Below, piece after piece: positions 49,992 through 61,329 of a DNA stretch of 64,000 nt. The translations under genes were made by a program, and so were the position numbers. This DNA is from Drosophila pseudoobscura. Lineage: Eukaryota; Arthropoda; Insecta; Diptera; Drosophilidae. Position 1 is the stretch's first letter. Each line of letters starts with the position of its first letter. Under the pieces are notes generated by a model. It saw only the letters and a program-made list of their open reading frames with translations. It made no database searches and was not told the origin of the DNA. The stretch lies in contig NC_046680.1 in assembly GCF_009870125.1 (NCBI RefSeq), positions 6,138,001-6,202,000 of the forward strand. Reading direction: 5' to 3'.

Positions 49992-52918
49992 TAAGTTCGT
50001 TGTCTGCACCAGTCCTCGCTCTAGATGAAAGCACTCTAGCACAGCAGCGCCCACGGAACTGCGTCGGGCCACCATGGCATTGACCACGCTCCACTTGTTG
50101 AGACGTGGGTCATAGCGTTCCACCGAATTCAGCGAGGAGCTGCCATCATTGCCGCCCAGGGCGAACAAGGCGCCCTCCACCTCGACCACTTCGTGAGTTG
50201 ATCTGAAAGGAAATCGAATCATCCGTAAGCATTGACAACCCAAGCATGGAATAACCACAGTTTCCTACCTGCGCGAATGCATGGCTGCAATAGGCTCCCA
50301 AGTGTTACGCCTTAGATTGTACCGCTCGCCGCTGGACATGCACATGGTCCCATCGTTTCCGCCAATGCAGTACAGGTGGCCATCGGTGGAGGCCACTCCA
50401 CAGCTGCTGCGACGTGCGGTCATGCTGGGAACAGGCTGCCAGCGACCCACGCGCGGATCAAAGCGTTCGACACTCGACTGATAGTTGGTGGAGTCGAACC
50501 CGCCCAGGCTGTAGATGCAGTTCTCCAGCACGGCCAGGCGGCAGTAGCGACGTCGCGTGCTCATGGCCGGACAGGAGCTCCAGATGCCGGTGAGCGGATC
50601 ATAGCGTTCCATGCTGCTGAGGCAGGAGGCACCGTCGTAGCCGCCGCACACGTAGATGAGGGCGTCGTAGGAGCAGATACCCAGGCAGCTTCTCTTGGTG
50701 CCCATCGGGGTGATGTTGCTCCACTTGTTGGTCAGCGGATTGTAGCTCTCGGCCGTGGCCAGATCGCTGACCCCGTCGTAACCGCCGACCACGTAGAGCT
50801 GCTTGTGCAGCGACGTGACCCCGGATCGGGAGCGACGCCACAGCATGGGGGCCACCGGACTCCAGGTGTTGCTCCTCGGATTGTACACCTCGCACTCATT
50901 GTGGATGGCGAAGAGGCTGCCCCCGCCGACGGCGAACACATACGGCTTCATGCCCTCTGGCCGCCGCTCCTGGGTACGCTGACTGCCCATCACGCTGCGC
51001 TGCTCCGGTAAAAGATGGTACTTCATGGCCTCCAGCAGCAGCTCCTTGCACTCGGAGTCGTCGCGCATCAGGGTCTCCGCCTCCACACAGCTCATGAGGA
51101 AGTCGCGACTGACGAGGGGCAGGCGCACGTGGGACATCAGCTCTGACGTGTGCAGTCGCCGCGTGGCCAGGTCGTGCTTGACCCAGTTGACCACCGCCAT
51201 GAAGACCTTCTCTTCGGAGCTGATGTTCAGCTGGCTGTTCGATATCAGCTCCCTGACCTCCTCGAAGGGCAGTAGCAGGAATTCCTCTGTACCTACCACC
51301 TGCTGGAAGTTCTGCAGCGCGTACTTGTGGGATCGGGTGTGCAGCTCCTTGCACGAGTGGGCATCCGCAAAGCTGCGGATCCCAAGACAATTGGAGGGAT
51401 GCAGTTGTCGCAGCAGAAACTTGCAGCACGCGTCGCGCACCGAATGCATCTGCAGCAGTCCCGAGGCGGGCAGCAGGACCTGCACGTTCTGCTCGGTGAT
51501 TGTGATCTCTCCGGTGTAGGTATAGTCGATCAGCTGGCGTAGAGCGGTGCTGTCCACGTCATGGAGCCGGACCAGGCCCTGAGTGCGTTCGAGCATGTCA
51601 TCTGGAATGAATAGAGATTCGGGTGAGTAATGAATGAAGCAGCTCTCATTCCCCTTGCCCTGGCAAGCATCTCGTTGAACTCCACTCACCGTTGAACATC
51701 GCATAGAAATAGGGCGAGACAGAGGCCAGCACCACTCGATGGGCATGGATGGTGTCGCCGCCCACCTCCAGACGAACGTCGCAGAGCTGAAAGGATAGTA
51801 GAAGGGCCATTACCACAGGCTGTTGACACATGGAGTACAGTTCTCTTCCGATGGGGCCAGGCAAAAGTGTCGCTTTACAAATCCGATTAATTCCTGGCTA
51901 CGTGCTCAATTTTACAGTGCGCCTCCTGCCCCGTTTGCATCCTTACAAGAGCCAACTTACTCCAGACATACCCATTAATAACTTTCGAATGAGTCCCCAC
52001 CTGGCTGTCAATCTCGATTGAAAACCATCTTTGATGGCAAAGTGTCGCTTACATCATGGCTCGATTCGGGCTAAGGCCAAGTCGCCCGCTGGGGCTCTAA
52101 AACGGCAATTTGTTCAGATGGCCCCACCCCCACCTCTGCTGAACTCTGTGCTGGGGGTGGGGCTGGGTGACAATTAATTTTGCCGACTGGCCAAATAAAG
52201 AGAAACGAAAGAAAGAAATTAAGTATGCGGCATGTGGGACCGCGTCAACTAAAACACTGGCGGCGGCCTCAATCACGCGCCCATTCTAAATAAATATTTT
52301 AATTATGTTTACGCCTAATGCAATTAGTATGGCAATATCAAGATCTGTCAATTAATCGGAAAGTTTTCAATGCCCTTTCAAGAACATTCACTGGGGGGGA
52401 AACTTCTTCTTTAGCTGATACATAAATAAAAGGATATTCTGACTAGCTCTAGTGCTCCAGACCTCTCAATGTTCTATCCCCTAGCAAGTTTGATGGAAGG
52501 TGACATACCTGGGCATTAGTTCTCATCTGGTTGATGGCCGCAAAGGAGGCAATGCAATGTCCTGGATTCTGATGATGCGCCTGTGGCAAGACCTCCTCGT
52601 TGGGCCCCGGTGGGCTCAGATCGCTGGGCGTTTGTGTGGAATTGTTGCTGGTGGTGGTGACATCCTCGTTGTTGCCACTCGCCTCTCCCGAGCTGCAACA
52701 GAATCAAATTGTATAATCATAATGATGATGGGGGCGCCAAGCTGTCGCAGGAAGCATGAAAATTCCCCGGCCATAGCCCGGGGGTTGTTTATGCTCATGT
52801 TCATGTTTATGCTATGCCAGGGAGCGCTCTGTTTTCGGGGGTGGAGTGGTGTCGGTGGGGAGACTCCAGCTCGAATTTCACCGTCTACTTACTGATTTGA
52901 TTTCACAGGCAAAAACAT
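49989..52918 (-). CDS. BTB-BACK-Kelch protein, Cullin-3 adaptor type (KLHL17/20-like)
   Basis: Five exons: 52893-52918, 52509-52692, 51690-51786, 50269-51601 and 49989-50202; 617 aa to the first stop. The first exon (MFLPVKSN) is inferred from a strong GTAAGT donor and matching phase. A Ser/Thr/Asn-rich leader precedes a BTB domain (about residues 63-165: LCDVRLEVGGDTIHAHRVVL), a BACK domain (about 170-265) and six Kelch repeats with GG..Y..R.W signatures (about 310-610), forming a beta-propeller. Such proteins recruit substrates to Cullin-3 ubiquitin ligases through BTB and BACK. The final repeat, GGNDGSSSLNSVERYDPRLNKW, resembles KLHL17 and KLHL20. The substrate is unknown. From memory, CG15097 is the likely D. 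melanogaster orthologue, near prohibitin-2. The gene converges on prohibitin-2. Its stop probably leaks (previous entry). Confidence 0.93.
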
Positions 52919-55900
52919 TGCGGCTTCGTCTGTTGATGGTTTGGTTTATGTTTATATTGATGTGGATGTGGATGCTTATGTTGCTATTTCCTTATCGCAA
53001 GGCAGCAGCTACTCTTCCTTCTAGCGCATCTTCCCCCGCTTTGGTCCTCGGTTTGTTCAGTCTTTTCATTGGCAGTTCAGTTCAACTCTGACTCTAACTC
53101 CAGCTGAAATGAAGGCCAAAAATCAATACCCGGGACAATTGTTGTGGCCACCCGCACCCGCGTGGAATAGAGCCGAATTTAGGTCACTGTTGGGGAGGGG
53201 GTGACATGATATCATTCCTGCGTTTTTGGCATGTCAAAGTGAATGCGAAGCATCTGAATGAAACTAAAAACTGGGTTAAGTGTCCTCCCCATTCTCGTGG
53301 CCATTGTTTGTTCTCCCGTTTGATGCCTGATGGCAAAGCATTGTTAAGCCAGGCCGCGACTGGGTCTGCAAGAGGATCAGGAAATGGGGCCAGGATGTGG
53401 CTTGGCCAAATTGCTTGTCGCATGCAATTTGCACATTCTGCCAGCCACATTTCCCTCGTTTTGATGAATACTAAAATGGCAAGCGAATGGCAAACATCAA
53501 CGAGGTGGGGTAGAGTTGAGTGCAGAGGCGAGCTTTCGTACCGCTCGGTGGAAAGTTCTCTTTGGGGTCAACAAAACGTGTCTCTGGCGGTGGACTGGGC
53601 TGCGTCTGGCTCTGGCTCTGGAGCTGTAGCTGTGGCTGTAGCTCCGACTGGAGCCAGCGGCATGTGTGTAAAACGAACGTCACGAATTTATCGCTGCATT
53701 AACAAAACGAGGCAACAGCTACAGAAATACACAGCCAGAGCTTGAAACATACTCGCACAAAAATTTCACTTTGCACACAAAACAAATTAACGACAATTTC
53801 AGTTTTGGTTTTAGTTTTTTTTTTTTTTGTTGCCAGAGGGGCAGCCGCCTCTGCCATGCTTGAGGGCGCAATTGTGTTGGAGGGCAATGTACGGGCTCGG
53901 TCTCTACACAACGACACCCTCTTAAAAAGAAGCCCCATTAGGCAAATGTTTACTGCCCAGCAAAAGGCAAAAGCAGGCAAAGTGCTGGCGGCGGAGGAGG
54001 AGGAGGTGGAGAACAAGCTGCAATCGTGGGATAGCCCTCAATTCGCGGTGCATTCGCTGGGACCCCACTGCACGCTCCTCTTCCATTTTGGGCGGGGTCA
54101 GCACTCGTCACACTCGGCGTATGAGTAATTAAAGGCAAGCAGCCAGGGTCAGAATGCCTTGCGGTTGTCTCAGTAACAGAGCACAGCTAACGGTGCCTTG
54201 TGGCCAACACCAGCAGCAATGAAATTATGTTAAAAGTTAACTGGAAACACGATTAGTTCATGTTCGACACACACGCAAAGCCCCTGAAAAAGGGAGCGCG
54301 GACAGGAAAGGAAGCGGACGTACATAGGTGGTTAAGAGCAGGAAGTGGCTTTAGTTAAGGTGTAACTCTGGCTGACCTTCGGGTGGCGCAAAGTGGCGCG
54401 AGGGTGGCCAAAGCTTTTGCTTTAAATATAACACAAACCCCACTAAAAATATGGTTATCAGAAGGGGAGCAGCAAGAGCATTGACAGGGAAAGAGAATCT
54501 GAGTGTGCGTGTGTGTGTGTGTGAAATTCAAATTAACCAGCTAACGAGCCGGAGACGGAGCCAGAGCCAGAGCCAAAACGAGTGTATGCTCCACACGTAG
54601 CCCCCTCCCCACTACAAATGTGGGCAAAAACGATGGGAGAGTAGCCGCAGTCATTCAGTAATATTTAATGCTTGGCGACAGACCGAAAAGCACCGCAGAA
54701 AAAACAACACCTGAAGAACCCAAACTCGACAAAAAATTGTGCAAACATTGAACCGGTTGTACAATAGTTGTGTGTGGGGCAGCAGAACAGAACTCTGCTG
54801 GTGGGGCCCATTTGCTTGGTGGCCATCTACCTACTAAATGCCGTAGTATGTTCTCCACGTGACTGCGAAACTGAATTGCTACCTACTCGTATCTTAAAGA
54901 TTTCGAATCTTGTTGCACGCTTCATTGATGATTAGTGGGTTCTGCTTATGCAGCATTGCATCATTGTCTAAGCGACTCCAAGGTTAACTGCTTTGGCATC
55001 AAGCGGAAGTGAAGCGATCGAGTCAGCCGTAATTACAGCTAAAATCAATGACTAAGATGCAGATCTTGAGTCTTGAATTTGAATAGAGTCGGTTTGGCAG
55101 GGCATCCAGAGATCGTTCACTGAGCCTAGAAACATTTACCATATTTAGCACTTATGTATTTGCTTCCAGCCACAAGAGCATGCGGCTCTTGAGGCCGCCC
55201 CCAGAAATCAAGTGCCAGTGCGTGCTAGGCAAAGAGATTCCCACAATCCCCGAATATGGCTGAGAGTCACCCTCGCGGGATGTGGGCCAAGTAAACAGCG
55301 CACGGCCCACCAGCGGTGGGCAGCTGTCAGGCTTTCAGCCATTGAGCATACGCAGCGTAGGCCGACAGATTGTTCTATTTGGTAATCGTTGTGTGAATCG
55401 TTGGGTGGTAGAGGGACATAGAAAACACCACAACCCCCGGGACGCGATGAACGAAAGTGAGTGTGAAGCCCCGGAACGGGCAGTGGCGATTGTCAAAGCC
55501 GGCTTTTTCCGTACGGCATACGGCGGGTCGTCAACCTGCTGGCAGCGCGGGAAATGTGAAAACAGCCGTTTCCCCAATGGCGTCTGCGCACTCATCTGGC
55601 AACTCCAGATGGAGGCACACGGGGTGGCAGTTGGCTCCTGGCAAATGCAACGGCATGTGCAGACCCTTACCCCAGTGTTCTGTTCTGTTCTGTTCTGTCC
55701 TTTCCGACCAATAATGAAAGTATTTCTTGATTGCCACACCTTTTCCTCAACTTGAGTTGGAGTTTCTTTTGGGTGTCCCAATATTTTCCTTGGTTGTAAC
55801 GGCACTTGAGCGGCACTTGGCGAGTCCTTTACCGGAATTCACTTTGCACCACGAATTTCGAATCGCTGCTAAGCCAATTATTCTGTCGCCTCCAACAACT

Positions 55901-57401
55901 GCGATGCGCAGGCCACAACTTCACGGCGCGAAAGCTCGAATTCGAGTGAGACCCACTAAGCACAGTGGTGAGGCCCCAATCCCAAGCAAAGCTTGCCGCT
56001 GGAGTGAAACGATATGGGAATGGAACGGCAAGAGAGCTTTTGCGGTAAGCGACGACTTTGCAATCCGCTACAGCTGGCAGTCCCATGTACAATGGGACAG
56101 CAGTTATTATATATTATTGGATATCCTCTATGCATACTAGTCTCTCAGTTTTATCTCAAGAAAGTATATTTATTATATCATCTATAGCCATAGGCAGGAT
56201 AGTATTTCCAAAATATCCGGAAAGGAGAGAAAAGTGCTGCTGACATGCTGATTAAATTCAGAAGAAATACAGATGATGGGTGTGCTGCGTGTTGAAATGG
56301 ATCATACTCTGATATCAATGGTGTATATTGACATATAAATAATTTAAAGTTCCATAGCTATTAAAAAACTAAACAATTGAGTAGCATGGTTCCTGCGGAT
56401 TTTGGCTATGAACGTAGGTATGTATACATGTACATACATATGTATGTGCTGCATGAGTAGAGTAAATTATTCAACTTTAAATTGAAGCTTTTGTTGTCCA
56501 CTGTTGATCGAAACTTTGTTGAATGTTTCACAGGAAAGTTGCCGCCTGGAAGCGTGAAAACGTGGTAGCCTGGCTGTCTGCTGATGGCTCAATGGCTATT
56601 TTCTGGACTATTAAAACACGCCCAGAAGCTGCATGCGTTGCACACAAATCCAATTACGTATGCCACTGAAAAGGACCACCGGTCAGGGCAATGCAGTGGT
56701 GGGAAGGGCAGCGCTGTCCAAGGCCCAAAGCTGGTCTGGCCAGAGTAGCACAATGGATGGCTGGATGGCTAGATGGTACAATGGCCATTGGTGGAAAACC
56801 ACTAGCCAGCCACTGACCCAATTATGTTAATACAAAATGCAAAATTGAAAAAGCGAAAAGTAAAGCCGTTGACGTCACATCAGACCGTTATCTGCCAACG
56901 GATTGACTTGGACGGGATATTAGCAAGGAGATGAGATGCAATACCAAAAACTACGAAAATTGCGCAATATGACAGGATAATTGCGTCCGTTGCCCGAATC
57001 TCGAGTCTCTTTGGAACACCTGAGCCTTATTGCCCCGTTAACAAGCCAATAGGAATTGGATTCAATGCAGCACTCGAAGCACAGACTCCTCGGACACTCG
57101 ACTCCGCTTCCCATTCCTGTCTCTATTCCCATTCCAATTCCGAGTGCCATTGTCGTTGTCATTGCTCTGCATATTAGAAAATATCCCGGCTCAGGTCGCA
57201 CTTGAAAAACCCCAAGCCAAAGCTAACAGGTCCGCGTCCAGAAGTGCTGCGCATGTCCCCAGCGTCGCCTTCGCCTTTGCTATCGGTGTCGCTGTCTCTG
57301 TCGTACGGCAACAGGTGCTCGCAGGGTGTGGGTGGGTGGCCAGTGGCATAGGATGCGTGTAGGATGCGATGGGTTGGTTACAGCTCGCATCCTGGTGGAG
57401 C
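52919..57401. other. Noncoding interval upstream of the BTB-Kelch gene
   Basis: It contains the 5' UTR and promoter of the BTB-Kelch gene on the left and upstream DNA of the secreted-protein gene on the right. Short tandem tracts are present: CTCTGG/CTGTAG units at 53614-53645, a poly-T run at 53818-53830 and TG at 54509-54522. Several 100-150 codon open frames are low-complexity and lack support. Confidence 0.5.
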
Positions 57402-57440
57402 TATAAAAACGCACGAGGTTCTCGCCTTCATGGTCAGTCG
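57402..57440 (+). promoter_or_regulatory. TATA-box promoter of the secreted-protein gene
   Basis: CTATAAAAAC has its TATA at 57402-57409, followed by a TCAGT initiator with A at 57436 and an alternative TCATGG initiator with A at 57430, 28-34 bp downstream. This spacing fits a classic TATA-Inr promoter. The predicted leader runs to the ATG at 57621. Confidence 0.6.
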
Positions 57441-57620
57441 CTTTCCGAAGCTCCGCCGTGGAATTCGATCCTTCAAGTGGGAGCAGCAGTTCCTTTGTCC
57501 TTTGAAACTGTGTACAATTTAGCGGAGATGTGTTTCGAAACTATTTAGCCAAAAGGTTAGTCTTGAGGTTTCCTCTTCAAGGCAATGTAACGACGCTCTA
57601 CCAGTGCTTCACTTTAAAAT

Positions 57621-57684
57621 ATGAACAAAATGTTGCTTCCATTGATGAGACCTTGGGTTCTGCCGCTGATGCTTCTATCTGCAG
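57621..57684 (+). CDS. First coding exon (signal peptide) of an unidentified secreted-protein gene, partial
   Basis: The exon encodes MNKMLLPLMRPWVLPLMLLSA and ends in phase 1 at a perfect G|GTGAGT donor. A basic residue, a long Leu-rich core and a small residue near the end are the features of a signal peptide. The TATA promoter 200 bp upstream supports it as a real start. Further exons are not identifiable in the window: the retrotransposon and the foldback element occupy the intron, and exon 2 may lie beyond 64000. The product is unknown. By chance the intron is open in frame into the retrotransposon ORF1 tail, so an unspliced transcript would encode a 110-codon fusion. Confidence 0.55.
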
Positions 57685-57740
57685 GTGAGTTTTTTGTTGC
57701 TTCTCCTCCTCTTGCTTGTTACTTCTCTTATGCCAGGGAG

Positions 57741-57953
57741 ATAGCGTCGTTTAAGATAAGCATCTCCCCAACTCAATTTGACACCATTTGCTCCACCAAA
57801 TTTTGGCCGGAGCATTTGGTGGTGAAGGAGTTTAAGGCTAAGAAGAAGAATAGGCCCCCTATATCGCTTCCAAATCTTTCCAGCGTGCCACCCTCAACCT
57901 CAACTTCCTCTTCCTCAACTTCCCGTCTTGCTCCAACCTTTGCAAAAAACTAA
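57741..57953 (+). CDS. C-terminal fragment of retrotransposon ORF1
   Basis: The segment REIASFKISISPTQFDTICS followed by KFWPEHLVVKEFKAKKK resembles the end of Jockey/CR1-type ORF1 proteins, which bind RNA. A Ser/Thr-rich tail ends at TAA (57951-57953), directly after the heptamer A AAA AAC at 57944-57950. The left edge is approximate because the element is truncated here. No start codon belongs to this fragment itself. Confidence 0.55.
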   Translation: MASFKISISPTQFDTICSTKFWPEHLVVKEFKAKKKNRPPISLPNLSSVPPSTSTSSSSTSRLAPTFAKN

Positions 57954-60781
57954 CTTCTCTTTTAGTAACCTATCAGAATGTAAGAGGCTTGCGTAGTAAG
58001 CTCAGCATTCTTTTCCGGGATAGTGTTGCATTTGCTTCCCACGTTATTGTGTTTACTGAAACCTGGTTAAAGCCGGACATTCTTAGTTCCGAGGTTTTGG
58101 CAGGTCGGTACACAACTTTTAGAAAGGACCGTTCGTCTCGACGTGCAGGAGGGGTTCTAATTGCAGTGGACTCTTACTTCACGTCAGAACACTTCACAGT
58201 CCAAGTTCAACAGGAACTGGAATTCCTGTGTGTAAAACTGATTCTTCCCGCTTTCGCTATATTCATTACTTGCTCGTATATCCCACCTTCTTCGGATATT
58301 TCAATTTATGAGCAGCACTTGTCCGCTTTAACCGCTGTTGCTTCCTCGCTATCTGATAAAGATCGTATGATAGTTCTTGGTGACTTCAACTTGCCAGGAA
58401 CTGTTTGGTCTTCGGTAAACGAGTCTAGTATCCTAGTGCCCATGTCACGACATGACTTTGTTGACGGCTTGCTTGACCTGTCCTTGTCTCAAGTCAATCA
58501 TGTGAAAAATTCCTTGGGTCGATTGCTTGATCTATGCTTTGTATCGGATCCGACCATAGTGTTGTTAACCCGAGCCCTTCCGCTCACTATACCTGAAGAC
58601 GCCTACCACCCTACTTTCGAGGTGTCGCTAGACATAGGACCAACTGTATTGGATCGGTCGAGTAGACTACCTGAACGTGTCCGTTGCTTTCGTAAAGCCG
58701 AGTTTGCGAAGCTTAATAACCTAATTAGGGATTTTGATTGGTCCGCTTTGTACTTGTGCACTGATGTCACAAAAGGCACAAACATTTTTTACAATGCTCT
58801 TGGCACATTTTTTGATTCTTGTGTCCCGCTTTCTTGTCCGATTAGATCTGGAAAACCCCCTTGGTTTACCAAAGAGTTATCCAGTCTAAAAAACTTAAAA
58901 TCAAGACTTTATAAAAAATTTCAAGAAGTGGGTTCTCCTACTTCTCACTCTCGTTATGTAATAGCTCGGTCAAACTTTTCAGTTCTTAATGCTCAATGCT
59001 ATAAGAACTACCTATCTCGTTGCAGGATACGTTTTTCTCAGGACCCTAAACAGTTTTACTGCTTCGTAAACAGTAAGCGTAGAACGTCCGCACACCCATC
59101 CTCGCTATCATTTTGTAATACGTCGGCAAATAATGATCAGGCAATTGCCGATCTTTTTGCCCAGTTTTTCCAAACCACCTATTCTGAGGAACGCTACTCT
59201 GGTCAACCGTACCCATACGGATTACCGAGGTCGAACGGCATTTTCAGTCCCTTGTTAAATGAATATTCCCTACTTCAAGATCTTCGACTAGTTAAGCCGG
59301 TGTTTTCACCGGGTCCAGACGGGGTTCCAGGTTGTGTACTCAGGTACTGCGCCGAGGCTCTGTGTGGACCATTGCTTAAACTATTCACCCTGTCCATTGA
59401 TTCCTCTTGCTTCCCCCCAATCTGGAAGGAATCGTTTATAATTCCTCTCCATAAAAAAGGTAGCAAGTCTGAAGCAAAAAATTATAGAGGTATAGCAAAG
59501 TTATCCGCTATTCCCAAATTGTTTGAGAAGGTTTTAACTCCGCACTTGCAACATCTCTGCAAGTCACTTATATCTCCGACTCAGCATGGATTTATAAGGC
59601 GGCGATCAACCACCACGAACTTGTTAGAGTTTACCTCTTTCATTATTAAAGGCTTTCAAGGTAACTTACAGACGGATGTTATTTACACCGACTTTAGTAA
59701 AGCATTCGACTCTGTAAACCATTCCCTTTTAGCACATAAACTTGACCTTTTAGGGTTTCCGCCCAACCTCCTGAGATGGATTTCTAGCTATCTTTGTTCT
59801 AGGTCTCAAAGAGTCCTCTTCAAAAACTCCCTCTCTTTACCAGTAAAGGTTTCTTCGGGAGTACCACAGGGCAGCCATCTAGGCCCCTTACTCTTCACAC
59901 TCTTTATTAATGACTTGCCTTCAGTAATAACATACTCTCGAGTACTTATGTATGCGGATGATGTTAAACTCTGTGTCCAGTACAAGGACATTTCATTTCA
60001 TTCTCGCTTGCAATCCGATCTCAATAGCTTTCAGTCATGGTGTTGTGCAAACTTGTTACACCTTAACGCCTCGAAATGCAAAGTTATGACATTTCATCGT
60101 TCTAACCCTTTGTTGGCTCCCTACACCCTATTTGGGGGTTCTCTTGAGAGAATTACCCTGGTGGATGATCTGGGTGTTATGTTAGATCCCAAGTTAAAGT
60201 TTTCAGAACACATTTCTACCATGGTAAATAAGGCCATGGGCGTGCTTGGGTTTATAAAGAGGTGGTCAAAGGAATTTGACGACCCCTATATAACAAAGAC
60301 TCTCTATACCTCGCTTGTTCGTCCGATCTTAGAATACGGCTCCTGTGTATGGTGCCCTCAGTACAAAGTACACCAGGACCGTATAGAATCAGTACAGAAA
60401 AACTTTTTACTCTTTGCTCTGCGGGGCCTTAACTGGGATGCGGGTGTAAGACTCCCATCTTACTCTAGTAGACTATTATTAGTAAACCTCCCATCCTTAG
60501 TTAACCGTAGAAAAATGCTTGGTGTGATATTTATGCACAACTTGATCAGGGGTGACATAGACAGCCCTGATCTGTTGAGCCGCATAAACTTCACGATTCC
60601 TATTAGACTGACTAGAAACTTTATACCGTTGTTCCTTCCACTTTGTAGATCGAATTATTCCTTGCATGAACCGTTTAGGGTCTTATGCTCGGACTATAAT
60701 TCCCTCTACCATATTATATCCTCCACTAATTCTCTTCCTCTTATTAAATTACTAATCCTTACACACCTTTCTAGTAATTAG
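57950..60781 (+). CDS. Retrotransposon ORF2: AP endonuclease and reverse transcriptase
   Basis: An uninterrupted frame of 943 codons. The N-terminal apurinic-type endonuclease shows YQNVRGLRSKL, FTETWL, the catalytic GDFNLPG and a degenerate YHPTF where SDHxP is usual. The reverse transcriptase follows, with IIPLHKKGS, YTDFSKAFDSVNH, SSGVPQGSHLGPLLF and the active-site YADD near 59950. The C-terminal part has the TSLVRPILEYGSCVW motif of Jockey/CR1 elements and no RNase H domain. It nicks the target and primes reverse transcription there. No ATG precedes the endonuclease core; the frame begins -1 relative to ORF1 right at a slippery heptamer, so frameshifting or reinitiation is implied. Confidence 0.9.
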   Translation, partial: LTSLLVTYQNVRGLRSKLSILFRDSVAFASHVIVFTETWLKPDILSSEVLAGRYTTFRKDRSSRRAGGVLIAVDSYFTSEHFTVQVQQELEFLCVKLILPAFAIFITCSYIPPSSDISIYEQHLSALTAVASSLSDKDRMIVLGDFNLPGTVWSSVNESSILVPMSRHDFVDGLLDLSLSQVNHVKNSLGRLLDLCFVSDPTIVLLTRALPLTIPEDAYHPTFEVSLDIGPTVLDRSSRLPERVRCFRKAEFAKLNNLIRDFDWSALYLCTDVTKGTNIFYNALGTFFDSCVPLSCPIRSGKPPWFTKELSSLKNLKSRLYKKFQEVGSPTSHSRYVIARSNFSVLNAQCYKNYLSRCRIRFSQDPKQFYCFVNSKRRTSAHPSSLSFCNTSANNDQAIADLFAQFFQTTYSEERYSGQPYPYGLPRSNGIFSPLLNEYSLLQDLRLVKPVFSPGPDGVPGCVLRYCAEALCGPLLKLFTLSIDSSCFPPIWKESFIIPLHKKGSKSEAKNYRGIAKLSAIPKLFEKVLTPHLQHLCKSLISPTQHGFIRRRSTTTNLLEFTSFIIKGFQGNLQTDVIYTDFSKAFDSVNHSLLAHKLDLLGFPPNLLRWISSYLCSRSQRVLFKNSLSLPVKVSSGVPQGSHLGPLLFTLFINDLPSVITYSRVLMYADDVKLCVQYKDISFHSRLQSDLNSFQSWCCANLLHLNASKCKVMTFHRSNPLLAPYTLFGGSLERITLVDDLGVMLDPKLKFSEHISTMVNKAMGVLGFIKRWSKEFDDPYITKTLYTSLVRPILEYGSCVWCPQYKVHQDRIESVQKNFLLFALRGLNWDAGVRLPSYSSRLLLVNLPSLVNRRKMLGVIFMHNLIRGDIDSPDLLSRINFTIPIRLTRNFIPLFLPLCRSNYSLHEPFRVLCSDYNSLYHIISSTNSLPLIKLLILTHLSSN

Positions 60782-60900
60782 TAATTGTAGTGGTATTTGT
60801 ATTTTGTATTTTATTGCATGCTTAATTTCTTTATAAGTTTAGTGCTAATTTTCCTCGAAGGTTAGTCTAATATCTATCTTTCTTGCATGCTCGCGTTTGG

Positions 60901-61329
60901 TTCGGCTACGCACCGCGCGTCATGCGGCAGCGCCCCTCGGTCGGTTGGGCGGGAGGAGGGCTGCGTTTTGCCTGGGATCCGCGCGTAACAGCCTTCTGCT
61001 GGTGTCACACGGGCCACTTGACGGTGCAGTAATTGCATCGCCTCTTGTTAGATGCAGTCATTGCATGTCAACGTCCAAATTAAAAACATTCCCTCACACT
61101 CGCATACGAAAAGTGCGTTTTTTATACTCGTCCCTAAATTCCATTGTAAGAAACAAAATGATTTCAAATACGGCAGATAGATAATACTGGATTACACCGA
61201 TTTCGATCCACGACATTTGACTCTCATTAGAACAGTCCAATATAGTTTCAATTATAAAAACAAGTTATTTTACTTGAATGTAGCTATCTTCGTTTACAGT
61301 GGACGAATTTATATTAGAAGCATTTCAGT
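60901..61329. other. Spacer between retrotransposon and foldback element
   Basis: This includes a GC-rich patch (60895-61000), either retrotransposon 3' UTR or host intron, followed by AT-rich DNA. No gene was recognised. Confidence 0.45.

Larger units (their letters stand above)
57690..60900 (+). mobile_element. Non-LTR retrotransposon (LINE), 5'-truncated, ORF2 intact
   Basis: The element carries the end of an ORF1 and a complete endonuclease-reverse transcriptase ORF2 without RNase H, the organisation of Jockey/CR1-type LINEs. The 5' edge (somewhere in 57690-57745) and the 3' edge (after 60781, possibly as far as 61080) could not be fixed; no poly(A) tail or target duplication was recognised. 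The start within ORF1 indicates 5' truncation, common for LINE copies. It is in the same orientation as the host exon and sits within its putative first intron. The absence of stops or frameshifts over 2.8 kb of ORF2 suggests recent insertion. Confidence 0.88.

Noticed and set aside
53742-54128. 128-codon open frame with a hydrophobic stretch resembling a signal peptide
   Set aside because: It starts at a TTG, its hydrophobic part is made by a poly-T run, and no splice or promoter context supports it.
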